The notes under the pieces were generated by a model. That model saw only the letters and a program-made list of their open reading frames with translations, was not told the DNA's origin and searched no databases. Shown one piece after another: positions 35,469 to 43,492 of a DNA stretch of 64,000 bases. How positions within the stretch are numbered: the first letter of the stretch is position 1; each line of letters begins with the position of its first letter. The position numbers and the translations under genes are program-made. Source of the stretch: Paraburkholderia kururiensis JCM 10599 = LMG 19447. Its GTDB lineage: Bacteria > Pseudomonadota > Gammaproteobacteria > Burkholderiales > Burkholderiaceae. The DNA lies in contig NZ_RJZE01000009.1 of assembly GCF_003986935.1 (NCBI RefSeq), positions 62,001-126,000 of the forward strand, read 5' to 3'.

Positions 35469-35660
35469 ATGGCTCAAATGCTCACCGGCGCCCTTGGCAG
35501 CGCCTCCACGATGGGCGAGATGCAAGGCATCACCGACCAGATGAACCAGATGACGCTCGCATCGGCGCAAATGCAGCTGCAACAGTCCATGGCGTCGTCG
35601 CTCGCGAACGTCACGAAGAGCGGCGCAAGCAACGTGAAGGACGCGTCGCGCGCAGGCTGA
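35469..35660 (+). CDS. Candidate Hrp pilin/needle subunit (HrpE/HrpY-like)
   Basis: 63-residue protein at the place where Xanthomonas keeps the pilin gene hrpE. It is Met/Gln/Ala/Ser-rich, without Cys, Trp, Pro or a signal peptide. It has a Gly/Ser-rich N-terminus (MAQMLTGALGSAS), a helix-forming middle (MNQMTLASAQMQLQQSMASSLANV) and a short basic tail, all usual features of extracellular T3SS filament subunits. HrpE (93) and HrpY (85) are longer. The ATG at 35469 has a strong AACGAGGAG-type ribosome site 8 bases upstream, in line with high expression. The call is by position and composition; sequence identity to known pilins is not claimed. Confidence 0.68.
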   Translation: MAQMLTGALGSASTMGEMQGITDQMNQMTLASAQMQLQQSMASSLANVTKSGASNVKDASRAG

Positions 35661-35772
35661 CGGGCGGCTTAGCCACCCCAGCTTCGCAAACTGCATCACC
35701 GGCCGGTACGCGCCGCCGCTCGCGACGCACGCCGGCCGCTCTTCGTTTCCGCTTCGCCTCTTTCGGCTGCCT

Positions 35773-36237
35773 GTGAACCTGAATCCATCGGAGCGCTACG
35801 CGCAACTTGTCGAGGACCTGTGCCGCACCGTCGGACTCGCCGATGCGGCCCACGTGCTGCGCACGCGGTCCATCGAAGTGGAAGGATTCGACGTGCGCCT
35901 CGAACACTTCGAGAACGACCTCGAAGCGCTCTACGCGAATTTTCACTACGGCGCGGTCACGGCGGGGCGCACGCTCACGGTGTTCCGCCTGATGCTCGAA
36001 GCGAACCTGCTGATCTACGCGCAGGACCAGGCGCAACTCGGGCTCGACACCGACACGGGCGGCATCGTGCTCGTGCTGCGCGTGCCGATGACGCCGGACG
36101 TGGACGGCGCCGTACTCGCCGATCTGCTCGCGCACTATGCGGAGCACGGACGCTACTGGCGCCAGAACATCATCGAATCGACGGACGAGATGTTCGAGGG
36201 CGTGGTGGCGGGCGAATATATGTGGCTGAGGGCGTGA
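35773..36237 (+). CDS. hpaB: General T3SS chaperone HpaB (CesT-like)
   Basis: 154-residue acidic chaperone of the HpaB/CesT family, which binds many effectors and docks them at HrcN. The blocks RYAQLVEDLCRTVGL, ANFHYGAVTAGRTLTVFRLMLEANLLIYAQ and VPMTPDVDGAVLADLLAHYAEHGRYWRQN fit the class IB fold (helix, beta sheet, helix). Translation starts at a GTG (35773). It is the last gene of the rightward operon. HpaA, encoded upstream, is its expected regulator. The pair suggests that regulated effector export is intact in this strain. Confidence 0.92.
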   Translation: MNLNPSERYAQLVEDLCRTVGLADAAHVLRTRSIEVEGFDVRLEHFENDLEALYANFHYGAVTAGRTLTVFRLMLEANLLIYAQDQAQLGLDTDTGGIVLVLRVPMTPDVDGAVLADLLAHYAEHGRYWRQNIIESTDEMFEGVVAGEYMWLRA

Positions 36238-36366
36238 CGGTTCTTAGGCGCGCCTTGGCGCCGGCGCTTATGTCGCCTGCTTACGTTGCCCGCTTATGCC
36301 GCCTCTCAGGCGATCTCCTGTGCGGCTTCTTCTGCATCATCGTACGAGCCTCTTGAGCAGCCCCTT

Positions 36367-36966
36367 CTACGCGGCCTTTGACGCCTCCACGACCATCTCC
36401 ACACCCTTCTCGATGATCTTCGAGAGAGCCTGCGTGCAGTGCTCGCTCAGTTGCCGGCGCGCCTCCGCGAGCTTGTGCAGCGCCGCCATCTCGTGCAGTC
36501 CCGCAGGCTGCTCCGTCTTGCCCGCGGCCTGAGCGCCGTCGGCCGTGGGCGTGTCTTCGTGCGGCGGCGTCAGCACCTCTTCGAGCGGCGGCGGCGGTTC
36601 GTGGGTGCTCGAATGCGTGCTGTCGGTCACGGGCTTCGCCACGCTGCCCTTGGGCCGCAGCGCGAGCGCGGCGCGCTTCGCCTGTGCATCGTCGAGGCCG
36701 CGTTTGCGCAGCGAGGGCGCGGCGCCGATAGCCGTCACGCCCGACGCCCCCGCGGCGAAAGTAGCCTTCCGGTGCTTGCCGTGCGTCGCGCCCGTCGAGT
36801 CCAGTCCTGCCAGCTGCGCGCCAGGCACGGCCTGCGCGGAGGGAGGCAACACCGTGCCCGTGAGCGTGCCCGGCTGCTTCGAACTCGCCGGCTCGGGTTT
36901 CGCAGAGCCCGGCGTGATCGGGATGGAGCCTGGCAAGGACGTGGAGACGCCGTCGAGTTTCGTCAT
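36367..36966 (-). CDS. Unrecognised Hrp-regulon protein, candidate T3SS substrate
   Basis: 199-residue hydrophilic protein without signal peptide, membrane segment or recognised domain. The first 60 residues are Ser/Thr/Pro/Gly-rich and lack acidic residues beyond the very start (MTKLDGVSTSLPGSIPIT), the composition common in T3SS signals. A basic patch (SLRKRGLDDAQAKR) lies mid-protein, a Pro/Glu segment follows, and the last 45 residues form one predicted amphipathic helix (LHKLAEARRQLSEHC, SKIIEKGVEMVVEASK). A TTCGT-N15-TTCGT box lies 102 bases upstream on the same strand. It converges with hpaB. It may be an effector, a translocon accessory or a harpin-like helper; I cannot choose between them. 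Confidence 0.72.
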   Translation of the reverse strand: MTKLDGVSTSLPGSIPITPGSAKPEPASSKQPGTLTGTVLPPSAQAVPGAQLAGLDSTGATHGKHRKATFAAGASGVTAIGAAPSLRKRGLDDAQAKRAALALRPKGSVAKPVTDSTHSSTHEPPPPLEEVLTPPHEDTPTADGAQAAGKTEQPAGLHEMAALHKLAEARRQLSEHCTQALSKIIEKGVEMVVEASKAA

Positions 36967-37030
36967 CGGATGGAACCTCGTTCGTTCTGGGCGGATCGGG
37001 CCGCGCTCGCGCACGACCCGGCACAGCAGA

Positions 37031-37092
37031 CAGATAACGCAAGCCGCCCATTCGCACGCACAGGTTCACGAAGCACTCGACCGCAGGACGAA
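37031..37092 (-). promoter_or_regulatory. hrpII-box promoter of the 199-residue gene
   Basis: Minus-strand TTCGT-N15-TTCGT at 37068-37092 satisfies the Ralstonia hrpII box TTCG-N16-TTCG. TATCTG follows after 31 bases (37031-37036), one base off the YANNNT -10 consensus. Divergent to the next promoter, 33 bases away. Confidence 0.75.
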
Positions 37093-37125
37093 CCGCGTGA
37101 ACGCGCGGCAGCACGCCCCTTGCGC

Positions 37126-37187
37126 TTCGTCCCCCGCCGCCTGCGTTCGCACCACGGCGTGGCACGCGGCGCAGCGAGGGACATAAT
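37126..37187 (+). promoter_or_regulatory. hrpII-box promoter of the GNAT gene
   Basis: TTCGT-N15-TTCGC at 37126-37150, then 31 bases, then CATAAT at 37182-37187, a perfect YANNNT. The predicted transcript would start about 20 bases before the GNAT ATG. It faces away from the minus-strand hrp box at 37068-37092. Confidence 0.82.
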
Positions 37188-37213
37188 CGACTGCCCATCC
37201 GGTGGAGTTCACG

Positions 37214-37831
37214 ATGCTGCAGTTCCGTCCGCCCGAACGGTTCGAGACCGACACGCTGCTGCTGCGCGCGCCCGAAAGCCGCGACGCGCAGGCGCTGTTC
37301 GAAGAAATGCTCGGCGACGAGGAAACCACGCGCTACATGCGCATGCCGCGCCATCGCACGCGCGAGGAGACGCTCGCCTACATCGAGGCCGTGCGCGCCG
37401 ACTGGGAAAGCGGCAGCGCGTTCCGCTGGGTGATGGAGCACAAGGAAACCGGGCTGCTTGCCGGCGAGATCCAGATGCAGGCGACGCTGCCGCGCGTCGA
37501 AGTGGGCTTCATGATCAGCCGGCCAGGGCCGGCACGCCGGCGGCGCGCGTCGCTCGACGCGCTTCGCAAGCTGCTTCACTGGACCATTGCCCAGCCGAGC
37601 GTGTTGCGCATCTTCGCGTACTGCGCCGTGGACGGCAACGCGCACAGCGGGATGGAGCGGCTCGGCTTCACGCTCGAAGGCCGGCTCGTGAATCACGAGT
37701 GCCGGCCGAACCTCGGCCTCGCCGCCGGCGACAGCTACCTCTACGCGATGACGCGCCCCGTCGCTGCGCCGCCGCAAGCCGATGCGGCCACGGACTGGCT
37801 CGCGCGAAGCATTGACTGGGAGCTGGCCTGA
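37214..37831 (+). CDS. GNAT-family acetyltransferase under an hrp box
   Basis: 205-residue GCN5-related N-acetyltransferase of the RimJ/RimL-like type. The N-terminal strand RFETDTLLLRAPESRDAQALFE, the ETTRYM turn, the RVEVGFMISRPG strand (motif A region), and YCAVDGNAHSGMERLGFTLEGRL (motif B) are all visible. Family members acetylate N-terminal or small-molecule amines with acetyl-CoA. I chose the ATG at 37214 with GGTGGAG 6 bases upstream; a GTG at 37202 is in frame. The acetyl-CoA loop (PGPARRRRASLDAL) is more basic than usual. Its promoter carries an hrpII box, which is unexpected for a housekeeping acetyltransferase; it may act on the T3SS or be a substrate. Confidence 0.88.
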   Translation: MLQFRPPERFETDTLLLRAPESRDAQALFEEMLGDEETTRYMRMPRHRTREETLAYIEAVRADWESGSAFRWVMEHKETGLLAGEIQMQATLPRVEVGFMISRPGPARRRRASLDALRKLLHWTIAQPSVLRIFAYCAVDGNAHSGMERLGFTLEGRLVNHECRPNLGLAAGDSYLYAMTRPVAAPPQADAATDWLARSIDWELA

Positions 37832-38104
37832 GCGATACCTCGCGCGGGCAGCGGACAAAACGGCGCGTACGAGATGGCGCAGTGCAGCGATGCGCGCCAT
37901 GCGCGGCGCATCGCTGCAACGCGCCTCGCCGTGGGGGCGTTCTTGCCCATCCGCCTGCAACGCAATAAGCTTGCGGCATTTTGATCGAACCCGGACGTCT
38001 CAAGACGGCGGCCGGCGCATAAAGGCGCAACCCGGCGCGTTACCCCACACGCGCTGCGCGAGCCCCGGCACGACCCGGGCCGCCCTTCACGATGGAGAGC
38101 CACG

Positions 38105-40285
38105 ATGTCGTTACCACGACCTACGGGGCCGGTCTTTGCATTCAACCGTTACCGGCTGTCGCCGCACCCTCCCCGCCTCACCGCCGACGGCATGCCCGTC
38201 GAGATCGGCGCCCGCGCGCTCGAACTGCTGTGCGCGCTCGTGGAAGCCGAGGGCCGGCCGGTATCGCTTGCGCGGCTCGGCGAGCGCGGCTGGCCCTCGG
38301 ATTCCGCACGCGCAGGCGTGGACAACAACACCGTGCAGGCCCAGGTGTCCGCGCTGCGCCGTGCACTGGGTGCCGACCGCGATCTCGTCGTAACCGTGCC
38401 CGGCTTCGGCTAACGGCTCGCCGCGCCGGTCCGAACGATCGAAACCGATGCGGCGCAAGACGATGCGGTAGCGCATGGCGCGCAGCAGCCGCTGCGCGCC
38501 GGCGAAGAAACCGCTTTGGCGGAACCCGCGCATGCGCTGCGCGTGCCCACGCGTCTCACGCCGTTCGTGGGCCGCCACGCGGAACTCTCCGAATTGCTCG
38601 GCCTCGTGCCCGCTACGCGCATCGTCACGCTGGCGGGTGCGCCCGGTATCGGCAAAACGCGGCTCGCGCGCGAGGTGGCGCGCCGGCTCGGGGCGCACTT
38701 CCCCGACGGCGTGCTCTCCGTCACGTTGCCGCGCGACGCGCAGGGCGAAGGCCTGGCCGAAACCGTGGCGCTCGCAATAGGCATTGCGCCCGAACCCGGC
38801 ATTGCGCCCGAACCCGGCATTGCGCCCGAGCCCGGCATTGCCGCATTCGAACGGCTCGTCGCGGCGCTCGCCACGCGGCGCCTCCTGCTGATCGTGGATT
38901 GCAGCGAGCAGTTGAGCGAGCCGGCCGGCTGGCTCGTGGATACGCTCGTGGCCGCGACGTCGGTGCACGTCATTGCGACGAGCCTTGCCCCGCTCTTTCT
39001 CGCCGGCGAGCAGGTCGTGCCGCTCGGCCCGCTGCGCACGCCGGAACGCCTCGACGTGGGGCCCGTCGATGCGCCCGAGTTCGACGCGCTGCGCCTGCTG
39101 TTCGCGCGAATCGCCACGCTGCCCGGCACGCCCTTCGCAGCGCACCCCGCCGACACGCGCCGCAGCCGCAGCGCAATGAGCGCCCTCGCGCTCTTCGACG
39201 CGGGACGCCTCGCCGCCGACACGCTCGCGGCCGCCGCGCTGATCGCGAGGCGCCTCGACGGCGTGCCGCTCGCGCTGGAACTCGCGGCCGCGGCCATCGC
39301 GCGGCGCGCGCGCACGCGCTTCACGCTCGACGCCGCGCTGATCGCGTTCGCCCGCGCGTTGGACGACCTCATGGTGCACCGTGCGGGCGCGCTCTACGTG
39401 CCGGTATCGCGCGCCGCGCCGCTTGCCGCCGTGCTCGATCTCGCGGTAGCGGAACTGGAGGACGTGCCGCGCCAGTGCCTCATGCGCCTCGCCGTTTTTC
39501 CCGGGGAGTTCTCGCGCTGCTCGGCCGTGCGCCTGCTGGCCGAATGCGCGGCGCCGAACCGCGTGGTCCTGGGCACCCCCCTGGGCAACGCCATCGACAA
39601 CCCCGTCGCCACACGCGCCGACTTCGACGTGGACACGCATGTGGCCGATCTGATCGAAGCGGGCTTCGTCGAGCAGATCGACGACGAAACCGGCCCGACC
39701 TTGCGCCTGCCCGCGCCCGTGCGCGCCTTCGCGCTCGACGCGCTCTGGCAAGGCGGCGAATTCTCGCGCGCCGCCGCGGCCCATGCGCAGTCGCTGGTGC
39801 CGCGGCTCGCGGCACGGCGCGATCGCGTGGCCGACACGCGCCACGCCGTACTGGACCGCAACGACGTTGCGGACTTGCGCAGCGCGTTCGACTGGGCCAT
39901 TCACGCGGACCGCTTCGATCTCGTGCTCGCGCTCGTGGAAGGCTCCGAGCCGCTCTGGCGTGCGCTCGGCCTCACGCACGAATACGTGCGCACCATTCGC
40001 GCGGCCGTGGCGCGCGCCGAAGACGCTTCGCCGCGCCGCGTGCGCGACGAGATGCGCCTGTACGCGGCCCTCGCGCGAACGCTGCCGCTCGTGCAGGCGC
40101 CGCTCGACGAAGTCGCGGCCGCCTGGCAACAGGCCTACGACCTCGCCAATGCCTGCGCCGACAACACCGGACGCCAGCACGCGCTGATCGGGCTGATCGT
40201 GTGCTCGGCGAAGGCGGGCGAGATCGAGCGCGCGGCGGACTTGCAGGCGCGGTATGACGAGATTTCGCAGGGCAAGGAGCGATAG
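38105..40285 (+). pseudogene. Winged-helix/ATPase transcriptional regulator broken by a nonsense codon
   Basis: The first 102 codons encode an OmpR-type winged-helix domain ending VTVPGFG, then TAA at 38411-38413, then the same frame continues RLAAPVR and runs open to 40285. The canonical hairpin of this domain is GFGYRL, so a Tyr codon (TAT/TAC) has become TAA. Downstream is a P-loop NTPase (Walker A GAPGIGKT, about residue 178; Walker B-like LLLIVDCSEQ) and an AfsR/LuxR-like helical region, the layout of BTAD-less SARP-like or CadC/ATPase regulators common in Burkholderia. Intact it would be about 726 residues. It may be a true loss, or a sequencing error. A free ATPase part could start at TTG 38516. 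Confidence 0.85.
38781..38834 (+). repeat. 18-bp tandem repeat in the broken regulator (3 units)
   Basis: Three copies of GCATTGCGCCCGAACCCG (one base change in the third) encode Gly-Ile-Ala-Pro-Glu-Pro three times in the P-loop domain, between the Walker A and B regions. Likely slippage expansion. Confidence 0.92.
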
Positions 40286-40305
40286 AACAAAGCGCCGGTC
40301 TTGCG

Positions 40306-40968
40306 TTAAAACTCCATATCGAGTTCGTCGATGTCTTCGGTCTCCGCTTTCGCGATCCCGATCCACCCGACCACGAACGGTTGCGCGAGCACGCGCATGC
40401 AGTACTCCGCAATGTCCTTGTCGAGCTTCACGTCGTAGGTCAGAAAGCGGGTGACGACGGGTGCGTACATCGCGTCGGCCATGCCGATCTCCTCGCCGAA
40501 GAGCCACGGGCCGCCGTAGCCGGCCAGGCACTCACGCCAGATCGCGAGCACGCGTTCGATATCGTCCTGCGCACGCGACCAGATACGAAAGCCCGGGAAA
40601 TAGCCGCGCAGATTCATCGGTAGCGCCGAGCGTAGTGCGCTGAAACCCGAATGCATCTCGCCGCAGATGGAGCGGCAGTGCGCGCGTGCCTTGCGTTCGC
40701 GTGGCAGCAGGCCTGCGTCGGGACGAATCTCGTTGAGGTACTCACCAATGGCGAGCGTGTCCCATACCTTGATGCCGTCGTGTTCGAGGCACGGCACGAG
40801 AATGGATGGCGAAAGCAGCAGCAGTTCGGCCCGCGCGGCGGCGTCGATGGGCACCGTCACTGTCTCGAATTCGAGCCCCGAAAGCTTCGCGAGCAGCCAG
40901 CCCCGCAGCGACCACGACGAGTAGTTGTAGCTGCTGACCGTCAATGTCGTCTTCGCGGTTTTGGCCAT
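40306..40968 (-). CDS. Glutathione S-transferase family protein
   Basis: 220-residue cytosolic GST. The thioredoxin-like N-terminal domain shows SSYNYSSWSLRGWLLAKLSG (Ser-rich start of helix 1, the likely glutathione-activating residue), the cis-Pro block ILVPCLEHDG, and the glutathione gamma-Glu loop DTLAIGEYLNE. The helical C-terminal domain includes WLFGEEIGMADAMYAPVVTRF, the N-capping box region. I chose the ATG at 40968 (MAKTAKTTLTV); upstream frame has no similarity. It is divergent from phaZ. Substrate unknown; detoxification is the general family role. Confidence 0.92.
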   Translation of the reverse strand: MAKTAKTTLTVSSYNYSSWSLRGWLLAKLSGLEFETVTVPIDAAARAELLLLSPSILVPCLEHDGIKVWDTLAIGEYLNEIRPDAGLLPRERKARAHCRSICGEMHSGFSALRSALPMNLRGYFPGFRIWSRAQDDIERVLAIWRECLAGYGGPWLFGEEIGMADAMYAPVVTRFLTYDVKLDKDIAEYCMRVLAQPFVVGWIGIAKAETEDIDELDMEF

Positions 40969-41293
40969 AGGGGTCTCCGTTTCGTTCGGTGCGTGCATGC
41001 ACCGGGAGCTGTCCGGCAAGGTGCCGGCCGCACTCGAACGGCACCACACGCACCAGGATGCTGCGCAAAACGAACCGCCTGCGCGGCGAGCACGAATGCC
41101 TGCGATGGTGCAAGCACCATGCCAATCGGCATCGAAGAAACGCGGCCTCGGGGCGGGCCTGCGCAGCGCGTGCCGATTCCCCACACGCACCGCCCACTAC
41201 CGCCCCCACTGCCGCCCCCACTACTGCCCCCCTGCCGCCCACTGGCACACGTATTGCCTTTGCACCACGGGCCTGCCCCACCGCGCACACGCC
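40969..41293. other. Divergent region between GST and phaZ
   Basis: 325 bases expected to hold both promoters. It contains a C-rich run of CCCACTACCGCCCCCACTG type repeats near 41195-41240 just before the phaZ start. No gene is supported. Confidence 0.45.
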
Positions 41294-42646
41294 ATGAATC
41301 TGCTTGCCTACCCGTCGTACCAAGCCATCGCCGACCTCACGCGGCCGCTGCGCGCCTGGGCGTCGTTCGCACGCGCCGCCTGCGACACATGGCCGATGCT
41401 CGCGGCCACGCCGTACGGGCGCACCTTCACCGCGCTGTGCGAACTGATCGAGGTGGCGGGTCTCACGCATCGCCGCCCGCGCTTCGGCATCGATACCGTC
41501 GAGGTGGGCGGCGAACGCGTTGCCGTCGTGGAAGAGGTGGCGAAGCGCACGCCGTTCGGCTCGCTGCTGCACTTTCGCAAGGAAACGGCCGCACCGCAGC
41601 CGCGCGTGCTGATCGTCGCGCCCATGTCGGGCCACTTCGCCACGCTCTTGCGCGGCACGGTGCGCACCATGCTCGCGGACCACGACGTCTACATCACGGA
41701 CTGGCACAACCCGCGCGACATCCCGCTTTCCGCGGGGCGTTTCGGCTTCGACGAATACGTCGAACATCTCGTCTCGTTCATTCATCGCATCGGCCCGGAC
41801 TCGCACCTCGTGGCCATCTGCCAGCCCACCGTCGCCGCGCTCGCCGCAGTCTCGCTGATGGCGGCTACCGACGATCCCGCGCAACCGGCCAGCATGACGC
41901 TGATGGCCGGGCCTATCGACTGCCGGGTCAATCCCACGCGCGTGAACGACCTTGCCAACAGCAAGCCGATCGAATGGTTCGAGAAGCATCTCATCGGCGT
42001 AGTGCCGCCGGGCTTCGCGGGCGCGCAGCGACGCGTGTATCCGGGCTTCGTGCAGCTCACCGCGTTCATGTCGATGAACATGGAGCGGCACGCCACCTCG
42101 TTTTCCGACCTGTATTTCGAGCGCGCGAAAGGCGATGCCGCGAAGGCCGACCAGATTCGCGCGTTCTACGACGAATACTTCGCGACCACGGACCTTACGG
42201 CCGAGTTCTATCTGGAGACGGTCGCCACGGTGTTCCAGCAATACGCGTTGCCGCGCGGCGAACTGAAGGTGGGCGGGCGGCTCGTGGAACCGGCTGCGAT
42301 TCGCCGCACAGCGCTGCTCACGGTGGAAGGCGAGAAGGACGATATCTGTTCCGTGGGCCAGACGGTGGCCGCGCAGGAACTCTGCTCGCAATTGCGTCCG
42401 TATATGAAGACGCATCACGTTCAGACCGGTGTGGGGCACTACGGCGTGTTCAACGGACGCAAGTGGGAAACGCAGATCTATCCGCTGGTGCGTGCCACGA
42501 TCCACGACAACGAGCCGCGCGCGAGTCGCCTCGCCTCGAGTGCAGACGGCACCGCCGGGCAATTCGTGAGCCTGCATGCGCTCATCGAGGCGCAGGCACT
42601 CACGAAGGCCGCGCTCGCGAAAGCGGCGGCCTCGTCGTCCACCTGA
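41294..42646 (+). CDS. phaZ: Intracellular polyhydroxyalkanoate depolymerase PhaZ
   Basis: 450-residue intracellular PHB depolymerase of the Ralstonia PhaZ1 type, which breaks down storage polyester granules. The lipase-box-like AICQPT carries Cys in place of the usual Ser as nucleophile, as in Ralstonia PhaZ1. Other blocks: the N-terminal MNLLAYPSYQAIADLTRPLR, VLIVAPMSGHFATLLRGTVR, the TDWHNPRDIP loop, and the C-terminal GVGHYGVFNGRKWE holding the catalytic His. It has no signal peptide. The ATG at 41294 gives the family N-terminus. It points to PHB storage in this organism, typical of Burkholderiaceae. Confidence 0.95.
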   Translation: MNLLAYPSYQAIADLTRPLRAWASFARAACDTWPMLAATPYGRTFTALCELIEVAGLTHRRPRFGIDTVEVGGERVAVVEEVAKRTPFGSLLHFRKETAAPQPRVLIVAPMSGHFATLLRGTVRTMLADHDVYITDWHNPRDIPLSAGRFGFDEYVEHLVSFIHRIGPDSHLVAICQPTVAALAAVSLMAATDDPAQPASMTLMAGPIDCRVNPTRVNDLANSKPIEWFEKHLIGVVPPGFAGAQRRVYPGFVQLTAFMSMNMERHATSFSDLYFERAKGDAAKADQIRAFYDEYFATTDLTAEFYLETVATVFQQYALPRGELKVGGRLVEPAAIRRTALLTVEGEKDDICSVGQTVAAQELCSQLRPYMKTHHVQTGVGHYGVFNGRKWETQIYPLVRATIHDNEPRASRLASSADGTAGQFVSLHALIEAQALTKAALAKAAASSST

Positions 42647-42775
42647 GCGTAGTCCATCTGAGCGTCGCCCACCCGAGTTCGAGCCTGGGTTCGAGCGCAC
42701 CGCCGCCTGCGCATAACGAGGCAAGCGTGACGCGCTAACCGTCGCGCGCCGGCACGCACCGCTGACCGCGTTGTC

Positions 42776-43216
42776 CTACGACGTCGCGGCGGCGCTCGCC
42801 CACGGCGTGGGCGCGGGTACCTCGCACGGCCCTTCCACGTCGATCGATTTGAAGTCTGCGGGACTCACGATCTCGAGGTACTCCATGTCTTCGGAGTAGT
42901 CGAACAGGTAGTGCACGATGCCGGGTGCCTGATGCACGCAGTCGCCCGCCGCCACGAGCGTTTCCTTGTCGCCGTACATGAAGCGCGCCCAGCCCTTCAG
43001 CATGATGACGATGTGGAAGTCCGCTTCGTGACGATGCCAGCCCGTGCCCTGCTCCGGCGCGTGGTTGGCCTTCACGAGTTGCGCGATCACCTTGCCGCCG
43101 GTCGCCTGCGCAATGCCGAGATCGCGATAGAGGAAGAAATCGCGCAGGCCCTCGCCTTCGAACGGCGTCTCCTGCGGCCTGACGTGCGAAAACCGGGTGG
43201 TGAGCTGAGAGGTCAT
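42776..43216 (-). CDS. Cupin domain protein
   Basis: 146-residue single-domain cupin. Cupin motif 1 reads GTGWHRHEADFHIVIMLKGWARF with the two His and Glu of the metal site, and motif 2 is APGIVHYLFDY with the third His. The start at 43216 (MTSQLTTRF) follows a GGAG-like site. Such proteins may be metal-dependent dioxygenases, isomerases or small-ligand sensors; the substrate is not evident. It lies between phaZ (converging) and the effector candidate (diverging), with no visible link to either. Confidence 0.85.
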   Translation of the reverse strand: MTSQLTTRFSHVRPQETPFEGEGLRDFFLYRDLGIAQATGGKVIAQLVKANHAPEQGTGWHRHEADFHIVIMLKGWARFMYGDKETLVAAGDCVHQAPGIVHYLFDYSEDMEYLEIVSPADFKSIDVEGPCEVPAPTPWASAAATS

Positions 43217-43390
43217 GGCACGGCTCCCGTGAGTAGGAGCGCGCGAATCAAGCATTTCCCGTTCCATTGCGCATTCGAAGCGAAGGTCGTGCACGGTGCC
43301 CGCGAAACCCGCGCCGCCACGGGCGCATTCCCAAAGCGTGAACACGCATGCGCCGCGCGCTTCCGCGCATGCCCTCCCGTTACAGTGCAC

Positions 43391-43451
43391 TTCGCCCCGC
43401 GAGCGCCCTTTTCGCACCATGCTGCGGCGTGTCACATTCGGCGACCATAGT
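43391..43451 (+). promoter_or_regulatory. Perfect PIP/hrpII-box promoter of the effector candidate
   Basis: TTCGC at 43391-43395, 15 bases, TTCGC at 43411-43415, then 30 bases, then CATAGT at 43446-43451 (YANNNT). The start codon at 43493 follows 41 bases later. Same architecture as the two secretion operons. Confidence 0.93.
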
Positions 43452-43492
43452 GCAAGCCGGTTTCGTTTGCTGCGCTGCGACGCACCGCTTCC

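Noticed and set aside
35742..35765. TTCG-N16-TTCG directly before hpaB
   Set aside because: The second half ends 7 bases before the GTG start, so the -10 would fall inside hpaB, and no YANNNT is there. Not a usable promoter for hpaB.
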